A DNA stretch of 64,000 nucleotides, taken from Spirodela intermedia (lineage: Eukaryota; Streptophyta; Magnoliopsida; Alismatales; Araceae). The stretch is taken from positions 4,940,892 through 5,004,891 of the forward strand of contig LR746265.1 of the NCBI GenBank assembly GCA_902729315.2, in the 5' to 3' direction. The notes under the pieces were generated by a model. The model ran no database searches. It was not told where the DNA came from and saw only the letters and a program-made list of their open reading frames with translations. Positions 36,841 to 47,190 of this stretch are shown here, piece after piece. The translations under genes were made by a program, and so were the position numbers. Each line of letters opens with the position of its first letter. The first letter of the stretch is position 1.

Positions 36841-38443
36841 GTCATCAATCATTTGGGGTACTACTAATCAACTCATAACCATGTAATTTTTCAAATACTT
36901 ATTAATAAGTTTTTATTATTATGAGTTAATAATTAGTTAATGGTATATTTTACATATTAATTCATGATAAATAGTTTTATATTTGAGTTAAATTAAGAAA
37001 AATGTTTTTATGTGAATAATTTGAAGTTTTGGTTAATTATGTGATTTTGTATTATTTTTATATTCATTCTTTAAGTTAAAATAAAAATATATAAAAATAG
37101 AAAATAAAAAAAAGGGATTCACTGACTAGTCAACACTCGGTAGTTCACTTAGAGGGCATTGCACACGAGTGGAAAGCATAGTCAAGGGGCCACTAGTTGG
37201 GCTTGAGTAGCTAAGGAACCCACGTAGAACATATGTGTCACTCTCCTTCCATGCCACCAAGGGCTAATTAGGTGTGGGGCAAGGAATGTTTGTACACACA
37301 TGCGTATGGGGGGACGGACCACTTGATTTCATGGGGCCTTCTCCTTAGGGGGTCCTAGCCATTATGTTTCTAGAGAGAGAACTAGAACACACAAGGAGGT
37401 ACAAACTTATATTTGTTTCAAACATTTAGATAGAACTAATGTTGGACTAAATGATGGTTGAACCATATTGACAAAATAACGTTGAATCTATCCCTAAATT
37501 ATGAGAAGATAATGTGGTCATATGTCCAATGTTGTAAGGGTATTTTGGTAATTAATTGCTTCTCTCTCATGTTACCATGCAACAAGATAAGGTTCAAGTT
37601 TCACCAATACCAAAATTCACAATTTTTATTTGTTCTGATTCTAAAATTTCCTACATACTATAGGTCAAAGATTGAGATGTCAAAAGCACTCGGTCATCAA
37701 TGAAAACTTTGTCAACAATATTTGTGGATCATTATTAACAATTGGCCAAGGATTTTAAATATAAAAATTATATTTTCTTTGAGAAAATTATGTCCGATTG
37801 GTCAACGAATATGTCATTGTTGAGAATAAGATGATCTATCAAGAGACTTGTAGCATTCCAAATACAATAGGAGCCTCTTGATAGAAAATATATAATTTTC
37901 TATCAAGAGTCTCTTTATAGCATTCCAAATATGATAAGAGCCTCTTATTGCTGCACAAACCTGAATGTGAAGCTTTCTTAGATGCATTGTATCTCCATCA
38001 AGCTCAACTCCATCAGGTGACAATTGCTAAAGACCCATCTTCATCAAACTTTAGCTCTATTGGGTGATAACCACTAAAGACCCATCGCCACCCCCTACCT
38101 TCGCCCTCTAGACTTCAAATGTAAATTTAAAAGGTGCTTATGACTAAACACATCTAAAGAGAGCCTTTGAGGTCATAAACACCCTTTAGAAATTTTCAAA
38201 CTTATAAAATTCAAGGAATTGTCAGTGCAAAGTCATGACTCTATTTTTCTTATTTTAAACTTATTTAATATTTAAATTAATGACAGTTATCATAAATTCA
38301 AGTTTCAAAATTTTTATTTAGTCTGTTATAATTCGTTTATCATTTATGGACTTCAATTTTATTAATTGAATCATTTACAATCGTTTATGTAATAATAACC
38401 AGGCAGAACTTTATTTTTGTTGGAATCATCATTCTTTGAGCAT
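36841..38443. other. AT-rich tail of duplication unit A
   Basis: No gene seen. Contains a 15-bp perfect inverted repeat (37875-37909) inside a direct repeat of about 30 bp (37851-37880 and 37918-37947, period 67). The junction at 38443 is followed at once by sequence homologous to 34960 onward. Confidence 0.6.
37875..37909. repeat. perfect 15-bp palindrome, loop of 5
   Basis: CTCTTGATAGAAAAT at 37875-37889 and its exact complement at 37895-37909, separated by ATATA. The same structure is at 61695-61729 in unit B. Confidence 0.85.
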
Positions 38444-40212
38444 AATTATTTTCATGAATTACTTTGAGTTTATGTTCACAATTCCTCTTGATGAAAATTT
38501 CCCAATAATGAGTTTCTTCGAGCAGTATGATGTATATTTATGTTAAGAGTTATTGGTACAAATCCAGATATTTCTGCATTTTTTTGGGAATTGTATATTT
38601 ATCATATTGAGTTTAGGAATGAGTAAATTCAGGTTTAAGTTGAAATATTCGCTCATTTCATTCTCAGCTAGCGAAATATGATGTTGCACTGGTCATTGTG
38701 TTCAAGCATGCTACTGTTTTCATATTACTGCATTGGACCGGTTAATATACATGTTCCATCATATCCGCACATAAATGATCCGTAGCAGGATCCTGTCTCC
38801 TGGCTGCCGCGTATATTATTAGCCGAGAAAGTTATAATCAGGGAAGGAGGGATGGGCACGTCACGGGCCATGCATCGCCCTCAATCACGTACAAACAGAC
38901 GGCCTTTTCTGCGAGCTTGGTACGCCGCTGCGTACCTAGGCGTCGCCGGCGCATGCTGCGCGCTGCCGTCTACTGGAAGATCGCTAACGGACCCATCCAT
39001 TTGTCGACATACCTATGCAAACAGTCGGCATTTTTCATTGGCTGCAGTAAATAAATCGGAGAAAGAGAGGAAGAGGGAGGGAGGGAGAGAGAGAACGAGA
39101 GAAGAGAGAGAGAGAGAGAGCAAACAAAACGGACTGAATTTTGTTCGGTGGAACATTTCCGACTCCCTAGGCAACCGTCGTCTTGAACAGGGACTTTACA
39201 TTATGCAGCTGAACAGACTAAGTCGGTTGTCATAAACACGGATGATAGATGCGTAGGAGATACAAATCCTGTTGTTCGAAAGCCATCCGTATGATGCCTG
39301 AGACAAAGACGGTGAAGAGTTCGTCGAAATCTGGCGGGGTCAAACCCTGTCATATCATTCAAAGTCTCTAGGAAAGGAAAGGGTAGCACTCACGCAACGT
39401 CAAGTCAACTACCATGCTCTCCGGTGTAGTGGTCAACTTATGGGAAAGGCCGCGATTCTAAGATCGCTTTCGATCTTTTCCCTAGTGGTAGAGATCTGTT
39501 TTTTGTTTAAAGTCTGACCTTTCCGCGTTCTCGCCCACCCCCTGCACGTGCTGCACCCGCGACGATCTACCTTTTTTGGCGGGCTCTGGTTTACCGAAAG
39601 AGGCTGATTTCCAGGCAGCATGCATGGGAACGCCGCTTACGTCATAACCACAGCCGATAAATCGTGTGGATTCCTTTTCTCAGATTCATGGTTCCCTGTC
39701 CCATGAACTCTGTGGCATCCAGCAGATAGTCTGTGCAGTTTTTACTGACTAAGACCAGATTGTTGAATAAGGGAAAAACAAAATCTACGGGTTACAGGGT
39801 ATATAACTAGTTCGTAGCCTAGAACTAGGTCTCCAAGGCCGTGATAGAGAATACACAAGAAGAGTTGTGAAGTCCCGACGCATTTGAAAAGTAGCTTGCT
39901 CTGTAAGAGAATACAAGATCAAAGTTAACATGGATTTGAGGTGAGCGAGAATGCTTTTGGTCTTGTCCTTGGACTGTGCATTTCTCCACTAGAAGCTCAG
40001 CTTAAAGTAGGGTTATAAAAGAGCGCTTGCCCTCCAGCCGAGATGATAGTGACAGAGGAAGTCAAGAAAGGCTTCAGATGTGATAATGGTCTGCCGGCGG
40101 ACTTCGTGCGTATGCATTTCCATGATTGCTTTGTTAGGGTAAGCATCGTACCAGTCATCATCACTGTTCCTTGCGCAGGTAGAGTGATCTTCGTAACAGC
40201 TGTGGTGGTTCG
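38444..40212 (+). repeat. third, diverged partial copy of the 34.96-36.7 kb segment
   Basis: Starts abruptly at 38444 with sequence matching 34960 onward at about 90% by eye, including the GA-rich tract (39061-39120) and psiPRX exon 1. It shows that the peroxidase pseudogene segment was tandemly duplicated (about 3.5 kb spacing) before or independently of the larger duplication. Confidence 0.85.
39930..40212 (+). pseudogene. peroxidase pseudogene psiPRX-2, 5' part
   Basis: Exon 1 (39930-40138) has an early stop after Met-Asp-Leu-Arg, a frame shift in the signal region, and the same TAA after Gly-Leu as psiPRX-1, but keeps MHFHDCFVR and the donor. Exon 2 begins near 40200 and reads Cys-Gly-Gly-Ser up to the copia insertion at 40213. 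Confidence 0.9.
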
Positions 40213-40514
40213 TGTTGGAGTCAAACTCCATTCAGGTGACTTTTCTAATCTAATTGGATATTAATGCGATTTTAATGATTCGTGGTATTAGGGTTTACCC
40301 GGGGCAAAACAGTAATTAGGTTATGGAGCGTATTATATAAAATCGTGCCCTTGGGGTTTCAACGCAAGAGAGCAACCAACTCGTACGGCGACACTCTATC
40401 CATAGAAGAGAGGTTCTGATTGCGGGGATCGAACAGAACAAAGGAGGAGAAATATGGGAAGACGTTCGTCATTTTCCGCATTGATGCCGAATACAGGTAC
40501 GTAGATTTCCAACA
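40213..40514 (+). repeat. copia 5' LTR
   Basis: 302 bp from TGTTGG to CCAACA. The left edge is fixed by alignment of the flanking peroxidase exon, the right edge by the primer-binding site two bases later. A TATA-like ATTATATAAA is near 40330. Confidence 0.85.
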
Positions 40515-40516
40515 AG

Positions 40517-40528
40517 TGGTATCAGAGC
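40517..40528 (+). other. copia primer-binding site
   Basis: TGGTATCAGAGC, complementary to the 3' end of initiator tRNA-Met, the standard primer for plant copia elements. Confidence 0.9.
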
Positions 40529-40589
40529 AGGTTTTCTCCTCTCTGTTCTGATTATTGTATGCGACGAAAGTCGCATATAAGGCATATGA

Positions 40590-41290
40590 GAAACACAGTC
40601 AGCCATTAAGTCGCTGCATGGGGACCACACCATACGTCGGCCGTGAGGCTGAGACGATGGAAGCGGCCGAATAGGCGACCGTGTCGTCCATATGAGGTGT
40701 AGACCAAGGCAGCCACTGGCCGCGTTGGCGACCAGGAAAGCGGTGGCCAGGAAGGCCACAGCGGTGGCCATGCATACGGCCGCTGCGGTAAAGTGGTCTT
40801 AGGCAAGTGCAGCGTGAGCATGCAGACGACCGTCGTACGTCGTCGAGGCTTGGGTTGCCGCAACGGAAGTCCCAATACCCACCGCCGTCGTGCTGGTCGT
40901 GGCGGCGGTCCTCATTGCAGCGGGCCCCGTTTTCACCTGCGGGCTCGACTGGCAGAGGATGGAGGTGGTGACGCCGAGGGGGTCTCCGGTCGGCCTCGGT
41001 TCCGTACCACTGGCTGCCGCGGAGGCGGTTGCACTCCATGCCTCCGCGGTGTGCTCCACCACCGCCGACATTGGCGGAGAGGGGTGGAGCGTCGCGACCG
41101 TCTAAGGCGGTAGGGCCTCGACGCGACCGCCGCTTCTTGGGCCCGCGAAGCGGCTCGTGGGAGGGATGACGCACCTCCCGAGGCACATTAGGGCGGCGGA
41201 CAGTTCGCATCTCCCGAGGCACGTCACGGTGGACCTTTCGCCATGCGAACCGCTTCGCACGGATCGCGAAATGACGGCCGTCTGATGATG
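40590..41290. other. GC-rich block in copia leader
   Basis: About 700 bp of markedly higher GC than the rest of the element. Frames are open on both strands because of composition, and I recognise none. It lies between the primer-binding site and gag, where some large elements carry leader or captured sequence. Confidence 0.5.
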
Positions 41291-41902
41291 ACGTCATCTG
41301 ACGTATATTATTATAAAATAGTAATAATAAATGCATGTTTTTATTATATTAACGTGTTTTATTTATTATTTTATGTGTTCATTATTAGCATATTGGAGTT
41401 TCAATGTTCTAATTTATTGTCTGTATCCATGTTATTGGTATTTTGAATTTTAGACAATAATTAGATGTATTACATGTAATATATATTGGACTATCAAGGT
41501 AGAATATTAATTTGTTCAGTCCAATTGTAAAAATATACTGAATGCCATGTAACTATGCATTTAACCTGGGCAACTTGTGTTCCTCACCAACGTGACACCA
41601 AGAATGTCAATTTATATTAATTACATCAAGTAGATTTTAAATCTAATTTGGATGTCATTCAACTTTACATTTAGATAAATGAGATTAACATTACTCACCA
41701 ATGTGAGATTGTTATGATTATTCTAAATGGATGAAATTATTACATTTACATATTAAATATGGAGTATTTAAGTAGCTACTATATTTTATAGAATTTTATG
41801 TTTGTTTAATTAGTTTCATATTCATTTAATTAATAGTACATTATTACATCTGTCTACGGAGAGTTATAATGGTATTATTGTTAAATATAAAGGTTATTCC
41901 AT

Positions 41903-42706
41903 GTGAGTTGTTTCTTTGTAGCAGATAAAAGGGTTAGGATACCTATGTTGAATGGCGTAAACTTCTTAGAATGGGAGGAAGCTTTGATGTTTCAATTGGG
42001 TCTGATGAATTTGAATCTTTGCTTTCAAGTGCTTACACATACAACATTTACTGATGAAAGTAATACAGATGTAAAGATTCTCCATAAAAGATGGGAGAGA
42101 TCTTTTAGATTGTCATTATCATTCATGTTACATGTGTCTAGAGATATTAGAGATCTTGTGACTTCTAACACTTTGACGATCGTTTACATAAAAATGATTG
42201 AACAATAATTTGTTGGGTCTGACAAAGTCAAAGTTGGTGTTCTGATTCAAATGTTTACTTCCATGTGCTATACAAATGAAATATATGGGAGTACATCCTG
42301 ATCATGCGTGACATTGCAAAAAAATTGAATGATCTTAAGATTACCATTCCTGAGACCTTTTTGGTCAATTACATCTTGTAGACATTACTAGCGACATATG
42401 ACCTTTTTAAGGTCTTTTATAACACACATAAGGATGAATGGTCAATGAATGATCTCATGACCTAGTGTGTTAAAGGAAGAAAGACAAGCTGCTAATCAAT
42501 TGGACAAGATAGATATTGTGAATATGGTAACTCACGGATCAAAGAAGCATGCATCAAAGGGCAAGATGATCAAAAAATCTTCAGAAAAGAAGCACAAATT
42601 AGGTGTGGCTAAAGGCTCCATCTCTAAGGTTAAATGCTTCTTTTGCAAGAAACCTAGTCATCTGAAAAAAGAATGCTCGAAGTGCAAGGAATGGTTAATC
42701 AAATAG
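41903..42706 (+). pseudogene. copia gag remnant
   Basis: The first part (41903-42208) has the copia gag opening Pro-Met-Leu-Asn-Gly-Val-Asn-Phe with a following Trp. After several breaks it ends in a zinc knuckle at 42635-42676 with CX2CX4HX4C spacing. Stops and frameshifts separate the parts. Confidence 0.85.
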
Positions 42707-43169
42707 AATTCAGGTAATGTTGTTTTTGTCACATGTCATGAATCAAATTTAGCTTATGTTCCTAATTTGAGTGGGTGGATTGACTTTGGTGCCATTGTGC
42801 ACATTTCAACCACCTTGTAGGGGTTTCTATTAAGGCGGCCTCCAACTAAGTGTGAACTATATGTCGTATTTGGAAATCGAATGCGTTCTCACATAAAGTA
42901 AGTGAAAGATTATAGAATCACTCTGTAATCTGGAGAAACTTTACTTCTGAAGAACTACTTTTATATTCCATCATTTTAATGAAATTTGATATCTATTATC
43001 AAATTAGTTAAAGATAATTATCGCATCATTTTGATGCATCATGTGTGTCTTTAATTAGAGAAAACATTCCCATTGGGACTGATGTAACTGATGGATTATT
43101 TAAGCTTAATATTTTTTTTGATTTTTTTTTCTAATTTCTCAAATAAAAGGAATAAAACTAATGATAACT

Positions 43170-43800
43170 CTGCAATTTTGTGGCATAGGAGGTTGGGACA
43201 CATATCCTAAAAGAGGGTGGAGAGTTTAGTGAAAAAAGGTCTTTTGGGATCTTTGGATTTCACAAAATTCGATACCTATGTCAATTGCATCAAAGCAAAA
43301 ACAATAAACATATTAAAAAAAAAAGCCATAAAATGTGGAGCAACGTTTAATTTGATTCATATAGATGTATGTGGACCTTTTCATCCATGTTTTACAAGCT
43401 AGAAGTATTTTGTAACCTTTATCGATGACTATTTAAGGTTTATATATCTTTACCTCATACATGATAATCTAAAGTCTTTGACATGTTCAAAGATTTTAAG
43501 AAAGAGGTAGAGAAACAATTAGGAAAACCTATAAAGGCAATCAGATCAGATAGAGGTGGAGAATATTATAGTAGACACATTGAGAAATTGATATAGTACC
43601 TCAGCACATAATGCTAGGCAAGCCTAACATGAATGGAGTTACAAAAAGACAAAACATAACACTTAAAGAAATTGATATCGCTATGATGAGTTATTTTACT
43701 CTTCCAATCTCAATGTGGAGTGAAACTTTAAAGATAGTTGTGTATATTCTAAATAAGATTATAACAAAGTCTATACAAAAAACTCTTTACGAGTTATAGA
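43170..43800 (+). pseudogene. copia integrase remnant
   Basis: Pre-integrase zinc region (WHRRLGH) around 43180, then the integrase core with a His-Ile-Asp-Val-Cys-Gly-Pro stretch near 43360, Phe-Ile-Asp-Asp-Tyr near 43423, and a Ser-Asp-Arg-Gly-Gly-Glu stretch near 43550. Internal stops break the frame. Confidence 0.85.
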
Positions 43801-44369
43801 CTAATATGAAACCCTCTTTAGGTTATATGCACATATTGGGTTGTCTTGTTGAAACTAAATTTTATAATTCACATGAGAAATCTCTTGATTTAAGAACAGT
43901 TAGTGCATAATTCATTAGCTATCTAAAGAGGTCGAGAGGATATAGATTCTATTGTCCTACACATACCACAAGAGTCATTGAAATTGATAGAGCTATTTTC
44001 TTAGAGGATGTTTGTGGGAGTGAGAGTATCTTTAAGGATTTCATTTTTGAGGAGTCTCACAAAGATATTGTTTTACCTCAACGAATTTCTAGTAAAGGCA
44101 ATGATATTTATCTTATTCAAAAGATTGAGGTTTATTTGCCATATGTTGTTCTAACCTTGGACAATAATGAAGGGGCAAATATATCTACTCAAGAACAACC
44201 ACATGAACAATCATTTGAGCCCATTGTAGATCTATCTATTCAAGATCTACATCAAGATCAAGAGATGAATCTAAGAAGATCAAGTAGACAAAGAAAATCA
44301 ACTATTCATCTCACTATGTGGTATATTTCTTAGGTGAAGACATGGGTCAAGGGGTAAATGATTTTATTA

Positions 44370-45110
44370 CATTTTCACAGGCCATGAATTGTGTGAATTC
44401 TGATAAATGGTTACAAGTTATGAAGGAAGAGCTTGTGTCTATGGATTGCAATCAAGTATGAGACATCGTAAACTTGTCTATGGGAAAAAAACATGTTAGT
44501 TGTAAATGGGTTTATAAAATCAAATTTAATCCTAATGGCACAATTGAACAATATAAAGTCAGGCTTGTAGCAAAGGGTTTCACATAGAAAGAAAGCATTG
44601 ACTATTATGAGACTTATGCTCTTGTTTCTTCTAAGGATTCATTGAGAATAGTCATGGCCTAAGTAGTTCATTTTGATTTAGAACTATATCAAATGGATGT
44701 GAAAATGACTTTTTAAATGGCAAACTAAAGGAAAAAGTGTACCTATAGTAGTTTCAAGGATTTGAGGTTAAAGGTAAAGTACATATGATTTACAAGTTAA
44801 ATAAATCTATCTACAGACTTAAGCAAGCTTTCAGTCAATAGTACTTTAAGTTTAATGAAGTTATCACATCTTTTGAGTTTAAAGAAAATATTATTGATCA
44901 ACGTATATATTTAAAAGAAATTAGGAGTTGATGAATACTACTTATGTTGTACATAGATGATATTTTACTTGCTAGTTCAAACCTTAGTTTATTAAAAGAG
45001 ACTAAGGAATTTCTATCAATCAACTTTGATATGAAAGACATGGGTGAATCTAATTACGTAATTGACATGCCTCGTCTATTTCAAAGGTTCTACATATCAA
45101 ATATGTTGAA
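44370..45110 (+). pseudogene. copia reverse transcriptase remnant
   Basis: Contains Cys-Lys-Trp-Val-Tyr-Lys-Ile-Lys near 44500, the Val-Ala-Lys-Gly-Phe motif near 44570, and the catalytic YIDD box at 44950-44961. At least six in-frame stops or shifts. Confidence 0.88.
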
Positions 45111-45399
45111 ATAAATTTTGATAGAAAATTGTTGTCCTAATAAAGTACCTATTGTTAAAGGTGATTAACTAAGAAAATTACAAGGACCTCTCTTTGATGC
45201 GGAGAGGCTTGTAATGAAAGAAAAATCATATGCTATTGTAATTGAGTCTTTCAATTATGCACAAATATGTACCCATCTGAATTTATCATTTGTCACAAGA
45301 TATCTCAAAAGATATCAAAGTGACCCTACCGTAATGCAGTGACAAGTTGCGAAGAAGGTTTTATGATATCTTCAAGGAACCAAAGATCTAATTCTCACA

Positions 45400-45918
45400 T
45401 ATAGGTGAATGAATCAATTGGAGGTCATTAGATACTCCGACTCAGACTTTGCTAGATGTTTGGACACACAAAGATCAACTTCAGGCTATGTGTTCTTACT
45501 TGTTGGAGGAATTGTATCATGGTCTAGTACCAAGTAGAAGACAGTTGCAACATCCACAATGGAAGTTGAGTATATAACTTGCTTTCAGGCATCTTTGCAA
45601 GATATATGGATGAAGCACTTCATCACATAGTTAAGAGTTATGAACTCTATACATAAATTAATAAAGAGATACGATGATAATGAAGTTGTTATTAAATTTT
45701 CCAATAATAACAAAAGCTTGAATATTTGTAAGCACATAGAGATTCGGTTCTTGGTTGTGAAGGAGATAATGAAAGATCAATTAGTGTCAATTGATCATAT
45801 TGAGACTAACTATATGCTAGCTGATCGTCTTACGAAGTCACTTCCACTGAGTACCTATCGTAGACATGTGTATAAGATGGGGTTAGTCAATTCCCTAGAG
45901 GATATGACATGTATATAG
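45400..45918 (+). pseudogene. copia RNase H remnant
   Basis: Tyr-Ser-Asp-Ser-Asp-Phe-Ala near 45433, Thr-Met-Glu-Val-Glu-Tyr near 45560, and the C-terminal region with His-Ile-Glu-Thr and Ala-Asp-Arg-Leu-Thr-Lys (to 45918). These are standard copia RNase H motifs with one or two stops. Confidence 0.85.
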
Positions 45919-46208
45919 ACACTAATATAATATGTGATATCACACATTTGATTTCTGAATATTAATTCATGATGAATTATCATTCATCATTGGATAAATG
46001 AGAATGACATTCTGTTTATCTTTTCATTACATAGTGAATGCATTTATAAAGGTTCTTTAAATACCACATAAAGTATTTAATTTTAATATCAATCATGAGT
46101 ATCTTAGTACATGGAAGGGACATACATCTTAAACATTGTATTACCATCATGACTAGTGTTTTTGAAAGATATTATGATCAAAATAAGGTTATCATTTATA
46201 AGCATTAA

Positions 46209-46311
46209 GGTTCTGATTGGGGGGATCGAACAGAACAAAAGAGGAGAAAGATTGAAAGATGTTCATCATTTTCCGCCATGATACCGCATACAAGTACCTT
46301 GATTTCCAACA
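46209..46311 (+). repeat. copia 3' LTR, 5'-truncated
   Basis: Matches 40411-40514 at roughly 80-85% by eye and ends in the same CCAACA. The preceding ~200 bp show no match to the first two thirds of the 5' LTR. Confidence 0.8.
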
Positions 46312-47190
46312 GTTCAATCCTCATTGACTCTACCATGGGCAACACTGGAGAGGACACGCCTATTAACAAACCTAGCTTGGAAGTCTTCGAGGACATCAAC
46401 ATTATTGACTACACAAAAACAAGGTTGGAGACATGCAACCATGTCATAATACTCTGCTCTTTTACTCCTTGTTTTGGCAGATTTAACCTTAATCCTATGC
46501 AGAGTAGGGGTATCTTTTGTGACGTGTCCTCCGAAAGAAAGGATTGAAACATCTCCTTGTGTACGGAGACGTTCGCGAAATTGCCTCCACCTGCCTTTAA
46601 CCTCCATCAGCTTAGTCAAAGTTTCAGTAGAAAAGGCCCGACACAGGACTTGATCATCCTCTCTAGTACGTACGTATGTGACTTCATGGATCGTTTGGGC
46701 TGCTTCCAATCAACTAATAACCAAAACAATATGTCACATACCTACCTATCATTATCAAGAGTTGATATCCCGTGGTGTTGTGTCTAACCAAGTGCACATT
46801 CCATTGGGAAACCTGACAGCTCCTCGTTCAACAACAGGCTCTACAATTTTAACTTCACCGTGCAGACGGACCTGAGCCTGGATCTAGCGTACGAAGCCCA
46901 GCTGAAGCCAAAGTGTCCGTAGGGAACCACAGCTCGGATGTGCCCATGGTTTTCCTCTCCCAAGATCCTCAATTTCAGCTACTATAAATACCTTATTGAG
47001 AACCGTGGCTTGTTCACCTCTGATTAGACTCATGTCCAGCTTAGAAACAGTGAGACAAGTGAGGGCCAACCGAAACAACAATTTCCTCTTCAACAAGAAT
47101 TTGGCGACAATAGTGATGAAGATGGATAAGATAGACGTCCTCACTGGGACTGTAGTCGAAAATTGTTTGAACTGCACGATTGTCAAACAA
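46312..47190 (+). pseudogene. peroxidase pseudogene psiPRX-2, 3' part
   Basis: Resumes exon 2 at Ser-Ile-Leu-Ile-Asp-Ser-Thr (46312-46440), then exon 3 (about 46550-46665, with Leu-Pro-Pro-Pro-Ala-Phe-Asn-Leu) and exon 4 (about 46820-47190, Asn-Arg-Leu-Tyr-Asn-Phe onward). Exon 4 carries stops and frameshifts, and the region of the proximal-His motif is not recognisable. With 39930-40212 it makes a full four-exon gene split by the copia element. Confidence 0.9.

Larger units (their letters stand above)
29705..38443. repeat. duplication unit A (PRX-B plus psiPRX-1)
   Basis: About 8.7 kb that recurs at 53502-62263. From 29705 to 32761 the copies differ by substitutions and small indels (offset moving from about 23,797 to 23,820). 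From 32762 to 38443 every line I compared is identical at a constant offset of 23,820, including microsatellites. The right end is sharp at 38443/62263. Confidence 0.9.
40213..46311 (+). mobile_element. degenerate Ty1/copia LTR retrotransposon
   Basis: Inserted in exon 2 of psiPRX-2, flanked by GTTCG (40208-40212) and GTTCA (46312-46316), a 5-bp target duplication with one change. Ends are TGTTGG and CCAACA. Order seen: 5' LTR, primer-binding site, leader, gag with CCHC knuckle, integrase, reverse transcriptase with YIDD, RNase H, 3' LTR end. This integrase-before-RT order defines copia. Many stops and frameshifts show it is dead. The 3' LTR matches the 5' LTR only over its last ~103 bp. Confidence 0.93.

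Noticed and set aside
40599-41336. 245-codon minus-strand frame in the copia leader
   Set aside because: Open on both strands because of high GC; antisense to the element and without recognisable motifs.
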